From Paenibacillus foliorum (GTDB taxonomy: Bacteria > Bacillota > Bacilli > Paenibacillales > NBRC-103111): DNA of 64,000 bases. The translations under genes and the position numbers were made by a program. Numbering within the stretch: the first letter of the stretch is position 1; the number at the start of each line of letters is the position of its first letter. Under the pieces are notes generated by a model. The model had not been told where the DNA came from and searched no databases. It worked only from the letters and a program-made list of their open reading frames with translations. Shown here in pieces: positions 9,119 to 17,785 of the stretch. The stretch lies in contig NZ_WHOD01000102.1 of the NCBI RefSeq assembly GCF_013141765.1, positions 62,001 through 126,000 on the forward strand, given 5' to 3'.

Positions 9119-10276
9119 CTATTTGGTCCCTTTCAATTGCAAAGACTCCCGGTATAATCGGTTCATCTGCTCTAAAATAAGCTTATGATCTCCACCATGC
9201 ATCATGTAGTCGCGAACATAGTCCCCGGCATGATCTTGGAAATGTAAATACCCATTATATCGCGGTCTTACATAGGCATGGTCCAGAGTAGAAAGTGTAT
9301 TCGAGAAATATTGTGCTGACTGCCTGTTATTTTCTTCATCTGTCCAAGCTTTTCTATGCCCTGGTTGGCCTCCGCTAGCCATATACAGAGTTCTCTGAAT
9401 TTCTGATGAAGCTGCAAACTGAGCATAGCCAAGTGCCTCTGACTTATTTTTGCATGAAGCCGACACTGCGATACCGGTACCCCCAAGTGTTGAGCGTAAC
9501 ATGCCATATTCCTTATAGGAAACCAAACCGCCAAAGGAGAGTCTATGCTTCCCATAGCCTGCACGTGCGTAGTTGGAATAACCGTAGGCAAAAGGACAAT
9601 AGACCACTTTCTCCTGCTGTGCCATCGCTTCATATACGGCAATCGGGTTCCATTTAAAAATATCAGCTGAGCAAAGGGAGGCCAGCTCCCGAAGCGCTTC
9701 CAGTGCAGCATGCCCAACCTCGACCGATACAACCGCTTCTTTCCCTATAAAAGGTTCTTCCCCGTTAGCTAAGCAAAACATATAAAAATTCATTAAACTA
9801 TCTATCGGAATAGCTGGAAAAGCAACAACTCCTTTGCCCGCTAGTTCAAGCAGCTGCTCCCAATTCACAGGAACCTCCAGCCCTTTCTGCTGCAAAAGAT
9901 CTTCTCTCCATGAGGCAACTGGGGTTGCAGCGTCAATGGCGAGTGCTGTTTGACTGCCAGCGAACTGATAGCTCGCATGAGACTGACCCACTGTATGAGC
10001 GGCCTGATCCTGCAAATAATCTACCTTTAAATATTCATTTAACGGTAGAAGCACCCCTGAATCTGCGGCATATCCTGCCCATGGGTGATCTATGACCAGT
10101 AGATCATACTCATCGATTAGAGCTTGAATAGGCAGATCTGCAAACTCCTGTAAGGATCGTTTGTCCCACTGAATCGTTACCTCAGGAAATACCTCCGAGT
10201 AACGCTGTGAGGTTGCTACCATGGGAAGATATCCCCGAGTGTGGTTCCATGTGATACCGCGAAGTAAAATGCTCAT
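9119..10276 (-). CDS. Solute-binding-protein-like protein without signal peptide
   Basis: The protein has 385 residues. The pattern is that of family-1 ABC solute-binding proteins: YDLLVIDHPWAGYAADSGVLLPLNEYL, TALAIDAATPVASWREDLL, NWEQLLELAGKG, LGGTGIAVSA and YAQFAASSEIQRTL. The N-terminus MSILLRGITWNHTRGYLP begins directly with the first beta strand, and GGAGGCTTGAA 5 bp before the ATG fixes the start, so there is no signal peptide or lipobox. It lies 22 bp upstream of the CoA-transferase and 54 bp downstream of GH106. It is only distantly like the 6204-7469 protein. A cytoplasmic role is predicted. I know no characterised homologue for this combination. Confidence 0.75.
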   Translation of the reverse strand: MSILLRGITWNHTRGYLPMVATSQRYSEVFPEVTIQWDKRSLQEFADLPIQALIDEYDLLVIDHPWAGYAADSGVLLPLNEYLKVDYLQDQAAHTVGQSHASYQFAGSQTALAIDAATPVASWREDLLQQKGLEVPVNWEQLLELAGKGVVAFPAIPIDSLMNFYMFCLANGEEPFIGKEAVVSVEVGHAALEALRELASLCSADIFKWNPIAVYEAMAQQEKVVYCPFAYGYSNYARAGYGKHRLSFGGLVSYKEYGMLRSTLGGTGIAVSASCKNKSEALGYAQFAASSEIQRTLYMASGGQPGHRKAWTDEENNRQSAQYFSNTLSTLDHAYVRPRYNGYLHFQDHAGDYVRDYMMHGGDHKLILEQMNRLYRESLQLKGTK

Positions 10277-10330
10277 TTCAAGCCTCCTCCCCTTATAGGG
10301 ATACTATTCATGTGAATTCGTGCCATTGCC

Positions 10331-13300
10331 CTATACGCCAGAAATACGGACCGGACCGTATAAGCCGCCACTTGGGAACCATTGCTGCCAGTCCTGCTCC
10401 TGCTCCTGACGATCCTTGTTCCAATACGTAATATCCGGATTGCCGCCAACGAGACTTGTAGGACGGCCAGTTTCATAATAAGTGCCTAATGTATTCGTAA
10501 CCCGGATTCGCAGCCGATGACTGCCTTCCGCCAAGCTCGGAAGCGCGAACCGATATGGCTTCCAGAGCCTTACACCTAGCGGCTCACCGTCTATCCAAGC
10601 TTCTGCTGTACCTCGCAGATGACCTAAATCGAGCTCGCAGCCTGCTGCCAAAGAAGACAAGTCGACGTACTTTTCGTATTCGACGACACCGCTATGATGC
10701 GCCAAGCAAAGCGCACTTCTCCAGTCACCCAACGAGCCGAGCGCGGGAACCGTCTCGAAGCGGATTGGTGCCAGCAGTACAGCCGCTTCCGAATGTGAGC
10801 CATGCGGCGTTATTCTCACCGCTGCTAAGGTGCCGGCAAGCTGAGGCTCAAACTCGAAGCTGCCACCCGTTGCAGCAGCCTCGACGCCGTTGATCCAGAC
10901 TTGCGTCTCCCCGGCTGCGAGAATGTGCATTTTGCACGCTCCCACCGGAAGTGGGAAGCGCAACCAGACAGGCTTGCCTAGCAAGTCTGGAAGAATGGAG
11001 AAGGCGAGTGGCTTAGGCTCGGGAACGGACTCTGGCATCAGCCAGCCGACCGAAGACAGCGGATGCGGTCTTGGGGAGATCCATAGCGATTCCGTCTCAG
11101 CAAACTGGAGGACCGAGAAATGATGAATGCCTGGAGCAGCCCCCTGCTCATCCGACCAATCCTCGCCCGTGCAGAAGGAAATGCTTTCTCCATTGTTCAG
11201 CTCGATGAGTCCGTCAGCGAATACCTCTCCTTTTCCTTCCGGTAAAGTGAACTTGATTTCATTAGCACCGCTGCGCCACATATCTGTTATATCCACTTCC
11301 TCCTGCCCCTGACGGATATAGGGATTAAAGTCCCCGTGCTCCGTTACCTTGACCCCGTTCACATACAGCTCCGCACGCCCACGGGCGGCGAAGACTATAC
11401 GAACTCGACGGAAAGACTGCTCAGGGGAGCTATCGATATACTGGGTTAAGCTGGATTGCGGATTCGGGTTCTGTGTAAGCAGCCATTTCGGAAGCGATGG
11501 ACGTGCTTCACTGTTCACCTCGATACCCGCCCGTATGAGCCCGTTTTTAATAGCTACAGCCTTTAACAGCAGCTCATTGCTGCCTTCTCTCAGCTCTATC
11601 CACGCGGTCTGCTCCTCCGGCCCACCATGCAATGCAATCTCCTTGCCGTTAATGTGTCCGGTTATGTTGGAGTTACTCTCCGTCCTGATCCAGTAGCGCC
11701 CATCAGCCGGTGCGATTATACTGGTTTTTGCCCAAACCGCTGCATGCTTTTCAACCTTTCCAAGATTAAGAAAGCGGCGTGGGACACGGCCCATTCTTCC
11801 GGCCCAGGAACGCATTGCCATATCTCCAAACACATTGCTGTATACTTGACGAACCGCCTGGTGCTCTTCGAATTGTTCTCCCGGGCATATGAGCCAGTAA
11901 GCAGACTCGCTCCATAGCCGGGTCAGCCAATCTGTTTCGTCTAATCCCGCTTGATGCCATCCTGCTACCTCTCCGTCAGCTTGCCCGGTTTCCAGCTTAA
12001 CACGCATCTCGCGCCGTTCCACCTGTACATATTCACCGAAGCCATCATGCAGATCGAAGTCTCCATATCGGTTATCCAGCGTTGACTCGGTGCGAATTTG
12101 CCAATCGTTCGAATCCAGCTGTGTCGATTTGCAGGAGAGTTCAGATGTGCTAATCTGCGCAGGAAACAGCTCAGACTGATGCTCCAGATCCTCGTTCACT
12201 CTCGACTCCGACTCCTCCATTACCAATGTGGCTGTCTCAGATTCTTCCACGCATACAAGTAAAGCCGCGGGCCAGGAAGCAAACGGAACCGTAACCTCAA
12301 TCCAATCGCCATCCCGAGTAAAAGCTATAGGAGCTGCCGTTCCTTGAACAGGGTCCCAGTATTGAGGAACTCGATTCGTTTTCAACCGGTATATGGCTGC
12401 GGCAGCTTCCTTCGTTTCCGGAGTTGCCGGCTGATGCATTGACAGTAAATCTCCGTTCCCCGGGAGCAGCAGGAAAATATCCGCCTCATCCGTTTTGCGG
12501 CATAATGCTTCGCCCGGCCCCTCTACACGCTTTGAGATCCGGGCTTCGATAAGCGCCGACGCTTCCTGAGCATCCTCCACGTAGACGGCTCCGGCCAAAT
12601 CCCGCTCCGCCTCCGGAACATCAACAGCCACAACTAAGCCGCCCTGCTTAAGCCAAGCCTCTACCTTGACTCTGGCTTCTTCATCCATAACGGTTGTTCC
12701 GCACAGCACCAGGACCGAGAAGCTCTCCTCCGCAATCCGCAGCTTAGCTCCCTGAGGAATCGACTTGTGCAAAGCACTATCGTCAGCAATATCGTAATCC
12801 AGCTGAGCCTTACGCAATACGCCCACCTGATTCTGGGAACGGCGATTCCAGCTGCCCGTAATCTCGTGATATACGTTCTGAATCTGAGTTACCCGCTCAT
12901 GTGATTCACGGTTCGACACTCCCATCGGATGCTCATTGACTTTTCCATCGGATAAAGACAAATAGCCGCACACGGCATAAGATGGGTAATGCACTGCGAC
13001 ATCGCACACATGAGTGCCCTCGCTCAGCAAATAGCAGATACGGCTGATGGTATCAGCGAAAACTGGGTAATGCTCGAAATACGGCTGCCTCCAGCCGGTA
13101 TCAGGCGGCGCCCATTCCCACCAGCCTCCACGTGTGCTGAAGTAGATTGAATGTGGACTATACACAGTAGCGCCCGCCTGAAGCCACGGAAGCAGCCAAT
13201 GCATCGTCTCCTCCAGCGTGCCCCCCCAGCCGCTCGAATGGAACGCTTCCATAAATACCCTTGAACCTCCGTGCAGATGCACCATCGAGGAATGAGGCTT

Positions 13301-14212
13301 GATCTCCCCGTCCATATCGCTTCCAGGTGCATTATACCAGCGGTGCGTGCGAAAATAATCCAAATAAATACGCTGTGCCCCATTCGGGTCGGCTCTTCTT
13401 GCCGGACCAGCCTGATCGCAGCAAATAAGCATTCCGCGTTGGCGATGCCATTCTCCAAGTGGTATAAAGAAGGACTGCTCGGCAAGCTCAGCCGCGAGTC
13501 GATATACGCGACGCCGTACCTGCTCGCAGCCTGGCAGCGCCTCGAACAAGGCTGGCACATGCGGAGCGAGTTCTTCATTAAATCTTTCTTTGTAAAGCAC
13601 CGACAGCTCGGGGGTCCACAACGGAAGAGGCGGAAGCTCGTCCTGGAAGCTGCCCGCTATTGTTTTGCCCAGATCATGGGGAAAGCGTCGCTCCATCTCT
13701 CCGTGAACCCGATTGAGCAGTTGCGCTGTAGCACGAGGGTCCAGCCAATTGAATCCCTGTCGTACGGAGACATATCTATATTCGCCTGTTTCAAAAAGTA
13801 CCTTAGAGGACTCAGGCAGCTCTTCCTCTAACAAAAATCGGCGCAGCTGATAACCAGCCATATCCGGCGACTCCGTGACGATACGAGCGGGCATATTCGA
13901 TCCAGAAAATCCGATTTGGTCATAGAACCACAGATGCATGCCAAGCCGCTCGGCTTCGCGTAAAGCCACCTCGAACATGCTCCACCAATCCTCGCTGGCA
14001 TACACAGGGCTATCACTCACAGAACCGTACTGTGGGCCGGTGGGAGCTAGATTGATAATGCCAATATTGCGAAGACCGCCATCACGGAACTTTTTCATTT
14101 GCCAACGTACCCGCTCAGCTGTCACCTCTTCGGCACTCCACCACCAGAAGGGGACCGGTCCAAAGCGAGGATTCGCCTGGGCAAAGTTTTGTTTCAATTG
14201 AAGGTTGTTCAT
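10331..14212 (-). CDS. GH106-type alpha-L-rhamnosidase (very large, cytoplasmic)
   Basis: The protein has 1293 residues. The start (RFGPVPFWWWSAEEVTAERV, then GGLRNIGIINLAP and GMHLWFYDQIGFSG) is the opening of the GH106 TIM barrel, followed by GSFQDELPPLP and an adjacent GATase-like segment (VLVLCGTTVMDEEARVKVEAWLKQGGLVVAVD). The C-terminal half has beta-sandwich modules with WINGVEAA, AWIDGEPLGVRLWKPY and RLRIRVTNTLGTYYETG, like those ending GH106 and GH2 enzymes. GH106 enzymes release alpha-L-rhamnose from rhamnogalacturonan side chains. There is no signal peptide, so it acts on imported oligosaccharides. GGAGGCAGGACTGACAG precedes the ATG. It lies in the operon with the RuBisCO-like protein and kinase, tying that pathway to rhamnogalacturonan. 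Confidence 0.8.
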   Translation of the reverse strand: MNNLQLKQNFAQANPRFGPVPFWWWSAEEVTAERVRWQMKKFRDGGLRNIGIINLAPTGPQYGSVSDSPVYASEDWWSMFEVALREAERLGMHLWFYDQIGFSGSNMPARIVTESPDMAGYQLRRFLLEEELPESSKVLFETGEYRYVSVRQGFNWLDPRATAQLLNRVHGEMERRFPHDLGKTIAGSFQDELPPLPLWTPELSVLYKERFNEELAPHVPALFEALPGCEQVRRRVYRLAAELAEQSFFIPLGEWHRQRGMLICCDQAGPARRADPNGAQRIYLDYFRTHRWYNAPGSDMDGEIKPHSSMVHLHGGSRVFMEAFHSSGWGGTLEETMHWLLPWLQAGATVYSPHSIYFSTRGGWWEWAPPDTGWRQPYFEHYPVFADTISRICYLLSEGTHVCDVAVHYPSYAVCGYLSLSDGKVNEHPMGVSNRESHERVTQIQNVYHEITGSWNRRSQNQVGVLRKAQLDYDIADDSALHKSIPQGAKLRIAEESFSVLVLCGTTVMDEEARVKVEAWLKQGGLVVAVDVPEAERDLAGAVYVEDAQEASALIEARISKRVEGPGEALCRKTDEADIFLLLPGNGDLLSMHQPATPETKEAAAAIYRLKTNRVPQYWDPVQGTAAPIAFTRDGDWIEVTVPFASWPAALLVCVEESETATLVMEESESRVNEDLEHQSELFPAQISTSELSCKSTQLDSNDWQIRTESTLDNRYGDFDLHDGFGEYVQVERREMRVKLETGQADGEVAGWHQAGLDETDWLTRLWSESAYWLICPGEQFEEHQAVRQVYSNVFGDMAMRSWAGRMGRVPRRFLNLGKVEKHAAVWAKTSIIAPADGRYWIRTESNSNITGHINGKEIALHGGPEEQTAWIELREGSNELLLKAVAIKNGLIRAGIEVNSEARPSLPKWLLTQNPNPQSSLTQYIDSSPEQSFRRVRIVFAARGRAELYVNGVKVTEHGDFNPYIRQGQEEVDITDMWRSGANEIKFTLPEGKGEVFADGLIELNNGESISFCTGEDWSDEQGAAPGIHHFSVLQFAETESLWISPRPHPLSSVGWLMPESVPEPKPLAFSILPDLLGKPVWLRFPLPVGACKMHILAAGETQVWINGVEAAATGGSFEFEPQLAGTLAAVRITPHGSHSEAAVLLAPIRFETVPALGSLGDWRSALCLAHHSGVVEYEKYVDLSSLAAGCELDLGHLRGTAEAWIDGEPLGVRLWKPYRFALPSLAEGSHRLRIRVTNTLGTYYETGRPTSLVGGNPDITYWNKDRQEQEQDWQQWFPSGGLYGPVRISGV

Positions 14213-14252
14213 CTGTCAGTCCTGCCTCCCTCATCCAATTTCGCTGATTGAA

Positions 14253-15614
14253 CTATGCTTCCAGCTCCTTGCATCCTGTTCGTACCTGTTCGAAAAACTG
14301 TGGCGGCCCAACCTGCCCGCCTTTCAATACGATTTCCAAGCCGTTCAGCCGCTCATCCCTTGAAAACATTTTACACAAAGGCCCACCGGGAACGATTGGC
14401 GCAACCAATTCCAAAGCGTAGCTGTCCAGTTGGCTTAGAGCAAAGCCCGATGTATCTCCACCCGCAAAAATGACACGTTTTATACCTGTAGACAAAACCA
14501 GTCTTTTGGCGAGCTCGCCTAGCTGCATGCCTATTAGCTGGCCGCTGGCCGCTGTACTTTGCTCCCCCGCCTTTAAATGCTGCCTTACCTCTTGTATCGA
14601 TGTATCCTGAGGACCCAAGGCGGTATATAAGATCACATGTCTGCCTTCACGCAGCAGATTCTCCGCCTGCTCGCACAGCAGCGCCAATTCATTTGCTGCT
14701 TCATCAAGCAAGAATGTGACAGGAATGCGAATCGCCTCATAGCCATGCTTCATCGCCCAAGTGATTTGAGCTTCCGTTACTGGGGAGCAGCTGCCAGATA
14801 TGACAAGCATGCGATCAACTGGCTCCGCAGTCTGGCGTGTTGGCTCCTTCGGCAGTATATCCATGTGCCGCCAGTAAGCGACAAGCGCATACTCCAAGCC
14901 AGATGAGCCTACTGCAAACATAGGGGTCCGCTCACTTTCAAGAGTCAGCAGTCTGCCGATTTTGACCAGGTGCTCCTCTGTCACTACGTCGAACAGCACA
15001 ATGTCAGACTTATTATCCAGCTGTTCCTCATAGCGCTTTTGCAGCTCTGCTGGGTCCAGTCCCAAATCAAGAATATCTATTAATCCGATGGAAAGGCCGG
15101 TTTGCTCGGCAAGATGCAGCCGCAGATCCGCCTCATTCATCGGAGTAATCGGGTGACTGCTCATGTTGGGATGCCGGTCTAGTCTGATAGTACCGTCCCC
15201 AAGCCCTGTAAAATGATTACCGAACACCGTATAACGCTTCAATAGCGGACAACCTGCCACTACCGGAACATAGCGCTGTTCAGTGAACAGCTCTGAGCCT
15301 ATTTCAATTACCTTGCCGATGCTCCCGGTGTCAGGGGATGAATCAAAGGTCGAGCACACTTTATAGTGAGTGATAGAGGCTTGAAATTGATGGATCGCTT
15401 GAAGCTTCGGACGCAGCTCCCGCTCCATCTCAACAGAACCGAAGGTCCGGCTGACGCCAGCAACCCCAAAGCCGTCATAACCACTAAATTTTTCATTCCA
15501 CATGGCTGCATCAGGTACATCCATGAAGAGGATCATACGGAGGCCTCCAACCGTAAGCGCCTCCAATACATCCGTCGAGCCGGTGAAATCATCACCGTAA
15601 TAACAAATCCTCAT
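14253..15614 (-). CDS. Four-carbon acid sugar kinase family (DUF1537), OiaK/DtnK-like
   Basis: The protein has 453 residues. ATG at 15614 is chosen (GGAGGTATAAGTCCT upstream). The N-terminal domain has CYYGDDFTGSTD, the family's acid-sugar loop. The C-terminal nucleotide-binding domain has VISGSCSPVTEAQI, VIFAGGDTSG and LKGGQVG. Known members phosphorylate D-threonate, D-erythronate, L-threonate, 3-oxo-tetronates and 3-oxo-isoapionate. It lies directly downstream of the RuBisCO-like protein (121-bp gap), and kinase plus RuBisCO-like protein is the arrangement reported for apionate catabolism, where OiaK makes the phosphorylated 3-oxo acid for OiaX or OiaT. Which acid is used here is not shown by sequence; the oxidoisomerase ApnO that normally precedes OiaK is not visible. 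Confidence 0.85.
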   Translation of the reverse strand: MRICYYGDDFTGSTDVLEALTVGGLRMILFMDVPDAAMWNEKFSGYDGFGVAGVSRTFGSVEMERELRPKLQAIHQFQASITHYKVCSTFDSSPDTGSIGKVIEIGSELFTEQRYVPVVAGCPLLKRYTVFGNHFTGLGDGTIRLDRHPNMSSHPITPMNEADLRLHLAEQTGLSIGLIDILDLGLDPAELQKRYEEQLDNKSDIVLFDVVTEEHLVKIGRLLTLESERTPMFAVGSSGLEYALVAYWRHMDILPKEPTRQTAEPVDRMLVISGSCSPVTEAQITWAMKHGYEAIRIPVTFLLDEAANELALLCEQAENLLREGRHVILYTALGPQDTSIQEVRQHLKAGEQSTAASGQLIGMQLGELAKRLVLSTGIKRVIFAGGDTSGFALSQLDSYALELVAPIVPGGPLCKMFSRDERLNGLEIVLKGGQVGPPQFFEQVRTGCKELEA

Positions 15615-15735
15615 AGGACTTATACCTCCATTACACAAGCTGCAGACTGTTGGCTTCTAATTAACTGATATTCACCGTTTAGTTCAAAGCCTAACACTTT
15701 ACTAACTCCAGCCCGCAGGCTGCTGGAAACGATTA

Positions 15736-17007
15736 TCAACTGAACGTTTCCAGCGCCTGCTTTAATTCAACATGGGTAAGGGCGTGCTCCTTCAGTGGGA
15801 TACCTGCCATAGCCGCATCCCAGCCTTGAACCAAGCTTCTAAAGCCCGCTCCAGCCCCACCCGGATGACCGTGGATGCCCCCTCCTGCAATGTTCATTAA
15901 ATCCATCGTTTGCAGCGTCTTATATGTTTCCGGTGCAGCTCCCGCCCACTGCTTGGACGATAAGACAGGTACTACGGTATCCGAGCTGCTAAAGATCGGT
16001 GTCAAGCATTCCTGTACACCCGAAATAACGGAAGCATTGCTCTCATGAAACTTATTATTAAGCCCGTTGACATGCATATGATCGACTCCGCTTATACGGC
16101 ACAGCTTCTGATAAGCGTTGAAAGACATGCCCAAATACGGGTAACGCGACATCATGCCCCATTGATTGCGGTGTCCGTGAATGCAGACAGGTGCCTGCTT
16201 CCTCAAATGAGCCAACCCGGCAAAGCCAATACTATTGATGCTAATCATTACACAATTGCCGCCATGCTTGACGACCGTATCCAGATGGCGCAGCATCATG
16301 TCGATATCATCGGTAATGTTGAACGCGTACATCGTTTTTTTACCTGTACGATCTGCGGCTCGTTCTATTTCCTCCATCGCCGCCTTAACCCGTTCGGCTA
16401 AAGGAGCATAAGGAGCATTTCCGTTCACCTCGTCATCCTTAATAAAATCGATGCCCGATGACGCCAGCTCTCGCACAATAAGTCTCAGTTCCTCCGTGCT
16501 TAATCCAATATTCGGTTTGATGATTGTCCCTATAATCGGACGGTTATAAACTCCCGTCAGCTCGCGGGTGCCGACAATACCGAACCGTGGACCCTCGTAA
16601 CGTTCCAGAAACTGAGGAGGAAACTCCAAATCAAGCAGCCGGATACCCGACAGTTCCTCCAGCTCGAACAGGTTACCCGCCACTGTTGCCATGACATTCG
16701 GTATAGAAGGACCGATATTGTCATAAGGAAAAGCTATTTTTACAATACCGCGCTGATATTCTCCCTTATTGCCTACCGGAACTCTCGCTCCAGGCAGCGC
16801 CGGAAAGGGGGATACATCCTGAGGCTCGATGGATAGAACGGTTGCCCGATGGCGCTGCTTTAAGCTCTCCGTTTCATTCGGAAGTGGCATAAAGGTTCCC
16901 GTTGATTGCTCGCTTATAATAATTTCACTTGCTTTCTCCAATGAGAAAGGGGTTTCCAGCCAATAGGTAGCAACTATGTGTGCCTTCATTTCCAAATTCA
17001 TCTCCAT
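15736..17007 (-). CDS. RuBisCO-like protein (form IV), putative acid-sugar phosphate decarboxylase or hydrolase
   Basis: The protein has 423 residues with the full RuBisCO large-subunit barrel. GIDFIKDDE at about 185-193 keeps the carbamylated Lys (K190) and the metal ligands. TIIKPNIGLS keeps the first active-site Lys (K164, RuBisCO K175), but the second (K177) is Asn. CIHGHR (about 275-280) supplies the active-site His, and SSKQWAG (K352) and AGGGIHGHPGG the loop-6 and phosphate-binding regions. Loss of K177 argues against CO2 fixation. Among RuBisCO-like families, pairing with a DUF1537 kinase fits OiaX (3-oxo-isoapionate 4-phosphate decarboxylase) or OiaT (transcarboxylase/hydrolase) better than the methionine-salvage enolase. 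The operon lacks ApnO, so the substrate may be another branched acid from rhamnogalacturonan II. Confidence 0.85.
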   Translation of the reverse strand: MEMNLEMKAHIVATYWLETPFSLEKASEIIISEQSTGTFMPLPNETESLKQRHRATVLSIEPQDVSPFPALPGARVPVGNKGEYQRGIVKIAFPYDNIGPSIPNVMATVAGNLFELEELSGIRLLDLEFPPQFLERYEGPRFGIVGTRELTGVYNRPIIGTIIKPNIGLSTEELRLIVRELASSGIDFIKDDEVNGNAPYAPLAERVKAAMEEIERAADRTGKKTMYAFNITDDIDMMLRHLDTVVKHGGNCVMISINSIGFAGLAHLRKQAPVCIHGHRNQWGMMSRYPYLGMSFNAYQKLCRISGVDHMHVNGLNNKFHESNASVISGVQECLTPIFSSSDTVVPVLSSKQWAGAAPETYKTLQTMDLMNIAGGGIHGHPGGAGAGFRSLVQGWDAAMAGIPLKEHALTHVELKQALETFS

Positions 17008-17021
17008 TACTCAGACCTATG

Positions 17022-17693
17022 TTAAGAATTAGCTTTTCTTTTCTCCAAATTATCCTTGACGGCAATGACGCCCAGTCGGGGGCTTGAATATACGGGAAGT
17101 CCTGTCGCCTGCTTTAATACTTCCTCCATTCGCACCATAGACCCTTGCGCAAGCACAAGCACGTCTGCTTGATCAGCAATGGATTTAGCGGCTTCGGTAA
17201 TAAGTCGGTCATGCTCCTCAGGGCGACCGGCCACCAATGCTTGATAAGCTCCTGCCGCCAAAGCATCCAAAATTTGCACGTTTCGCCCCTGCTGTGCTGC
17301 CTCTTTATGCAGTAGTCTGCGGGTCGGCTCCAGTGTTGTGGGCAATGTTGCCAAAACACCTATTCGGTCAAACCTTTGGGTGGCAAGCTGTGCCATAGCC
17401 TCATCAATTTTGATGATCGGCGTTCTGAACATAGGCATCGCCCAATCAGCCACTTCACCTACTGAAGAGCATGTATTGAGAATAGCGTCGGCCCCGATCT
17501 CTTCGGCATGTCGATAGTATTGAATCAAACGACGAGTTACTTCTGGTGTAACCTTGCCAGCTCCGATCACATCAGCTATCAAGCTGTCATCAGTAATACT
17601 AACAAGACGAGTTCCTGGTAGCTCCTCCCGAAACAACGGTTGAATCCGTTCGGAAAGACCTTGACCTGTATAAATGGCAACTACAGTAGACAT
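17022..17693 (-). CDS. Aspartate/glutamate racemase superfamily protein with one catalytic Cys
   Basis: The protein has 223 residues with the superfamily's two-domain layout. The first catalytic cysteine is present (ADAILNTCSSVGE, about residue 76), as is the hinge strand RFDRIGVLAT. The second catalytic site, normally GCT, reads LAQGSMVRM, with no Cys. True cofactor-independent racemases need both cysteines; arylmalonate decarboxylase shows that one-Cys members can decarboxylate. GAGGGGG precedes the ATG at 17693. It lies 14 bp upstream of the RuBisCO-like gene. A decarboxylase, isomerase or lyase acting on the same acidic sugar is plausible (inference). Confidence 0.75.
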   Translation of the reverse strand: MSTVVAIYTGQGLSERIQPLFREELPGTRLVSITDDSLIADVIGAGKVTPEVTRRLIQYYRHAEEIGADAILNTCSSVGEVADWAMPMFRTPIIKIDEAMAQLATQRFDRIGVLATLPTTLEPTRRLLHKEAAQQGRNVQILDALAAGAYQALVAGRPEEHDRLITEAAKSIADQADVLVLAQGSMVRMEEVLKQATGLPVYSSPRLGVIAVKDNLEKRKANS

Positions 17694-17785
17694 ATGTTTT
17701 CCCCCTCGTATAAAGTTCCGCCGTTACGCGGTTTTCTTCTGTAACCTAAGTGTGAAGCAGCATCCTCTGACCTTCCCATACTGAC

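Noticed and set aside
13271..13831. 186-aa open frame on the plus strand, with others such as 5574-6167 and 53479-53967
   Set aside because: They lie wholly inside strongly supported minus-strand genes, have no ribosome site and no recognisable domain.
15615..15735. Possible regulatory RNA between kinase and RuBisCO-like genes
   Set aside because: Only a 5-bp hairpin (CAGCC/GGCTG) is visible; nothing resembles a known riboswitch.
15736..17007. True CO2-fixing RuBisCO
   Set aside because: The Lys equivalent to K177 is Asn and the context is acid-sugar catabolism, so a RuBisCO-like role is far more likely.
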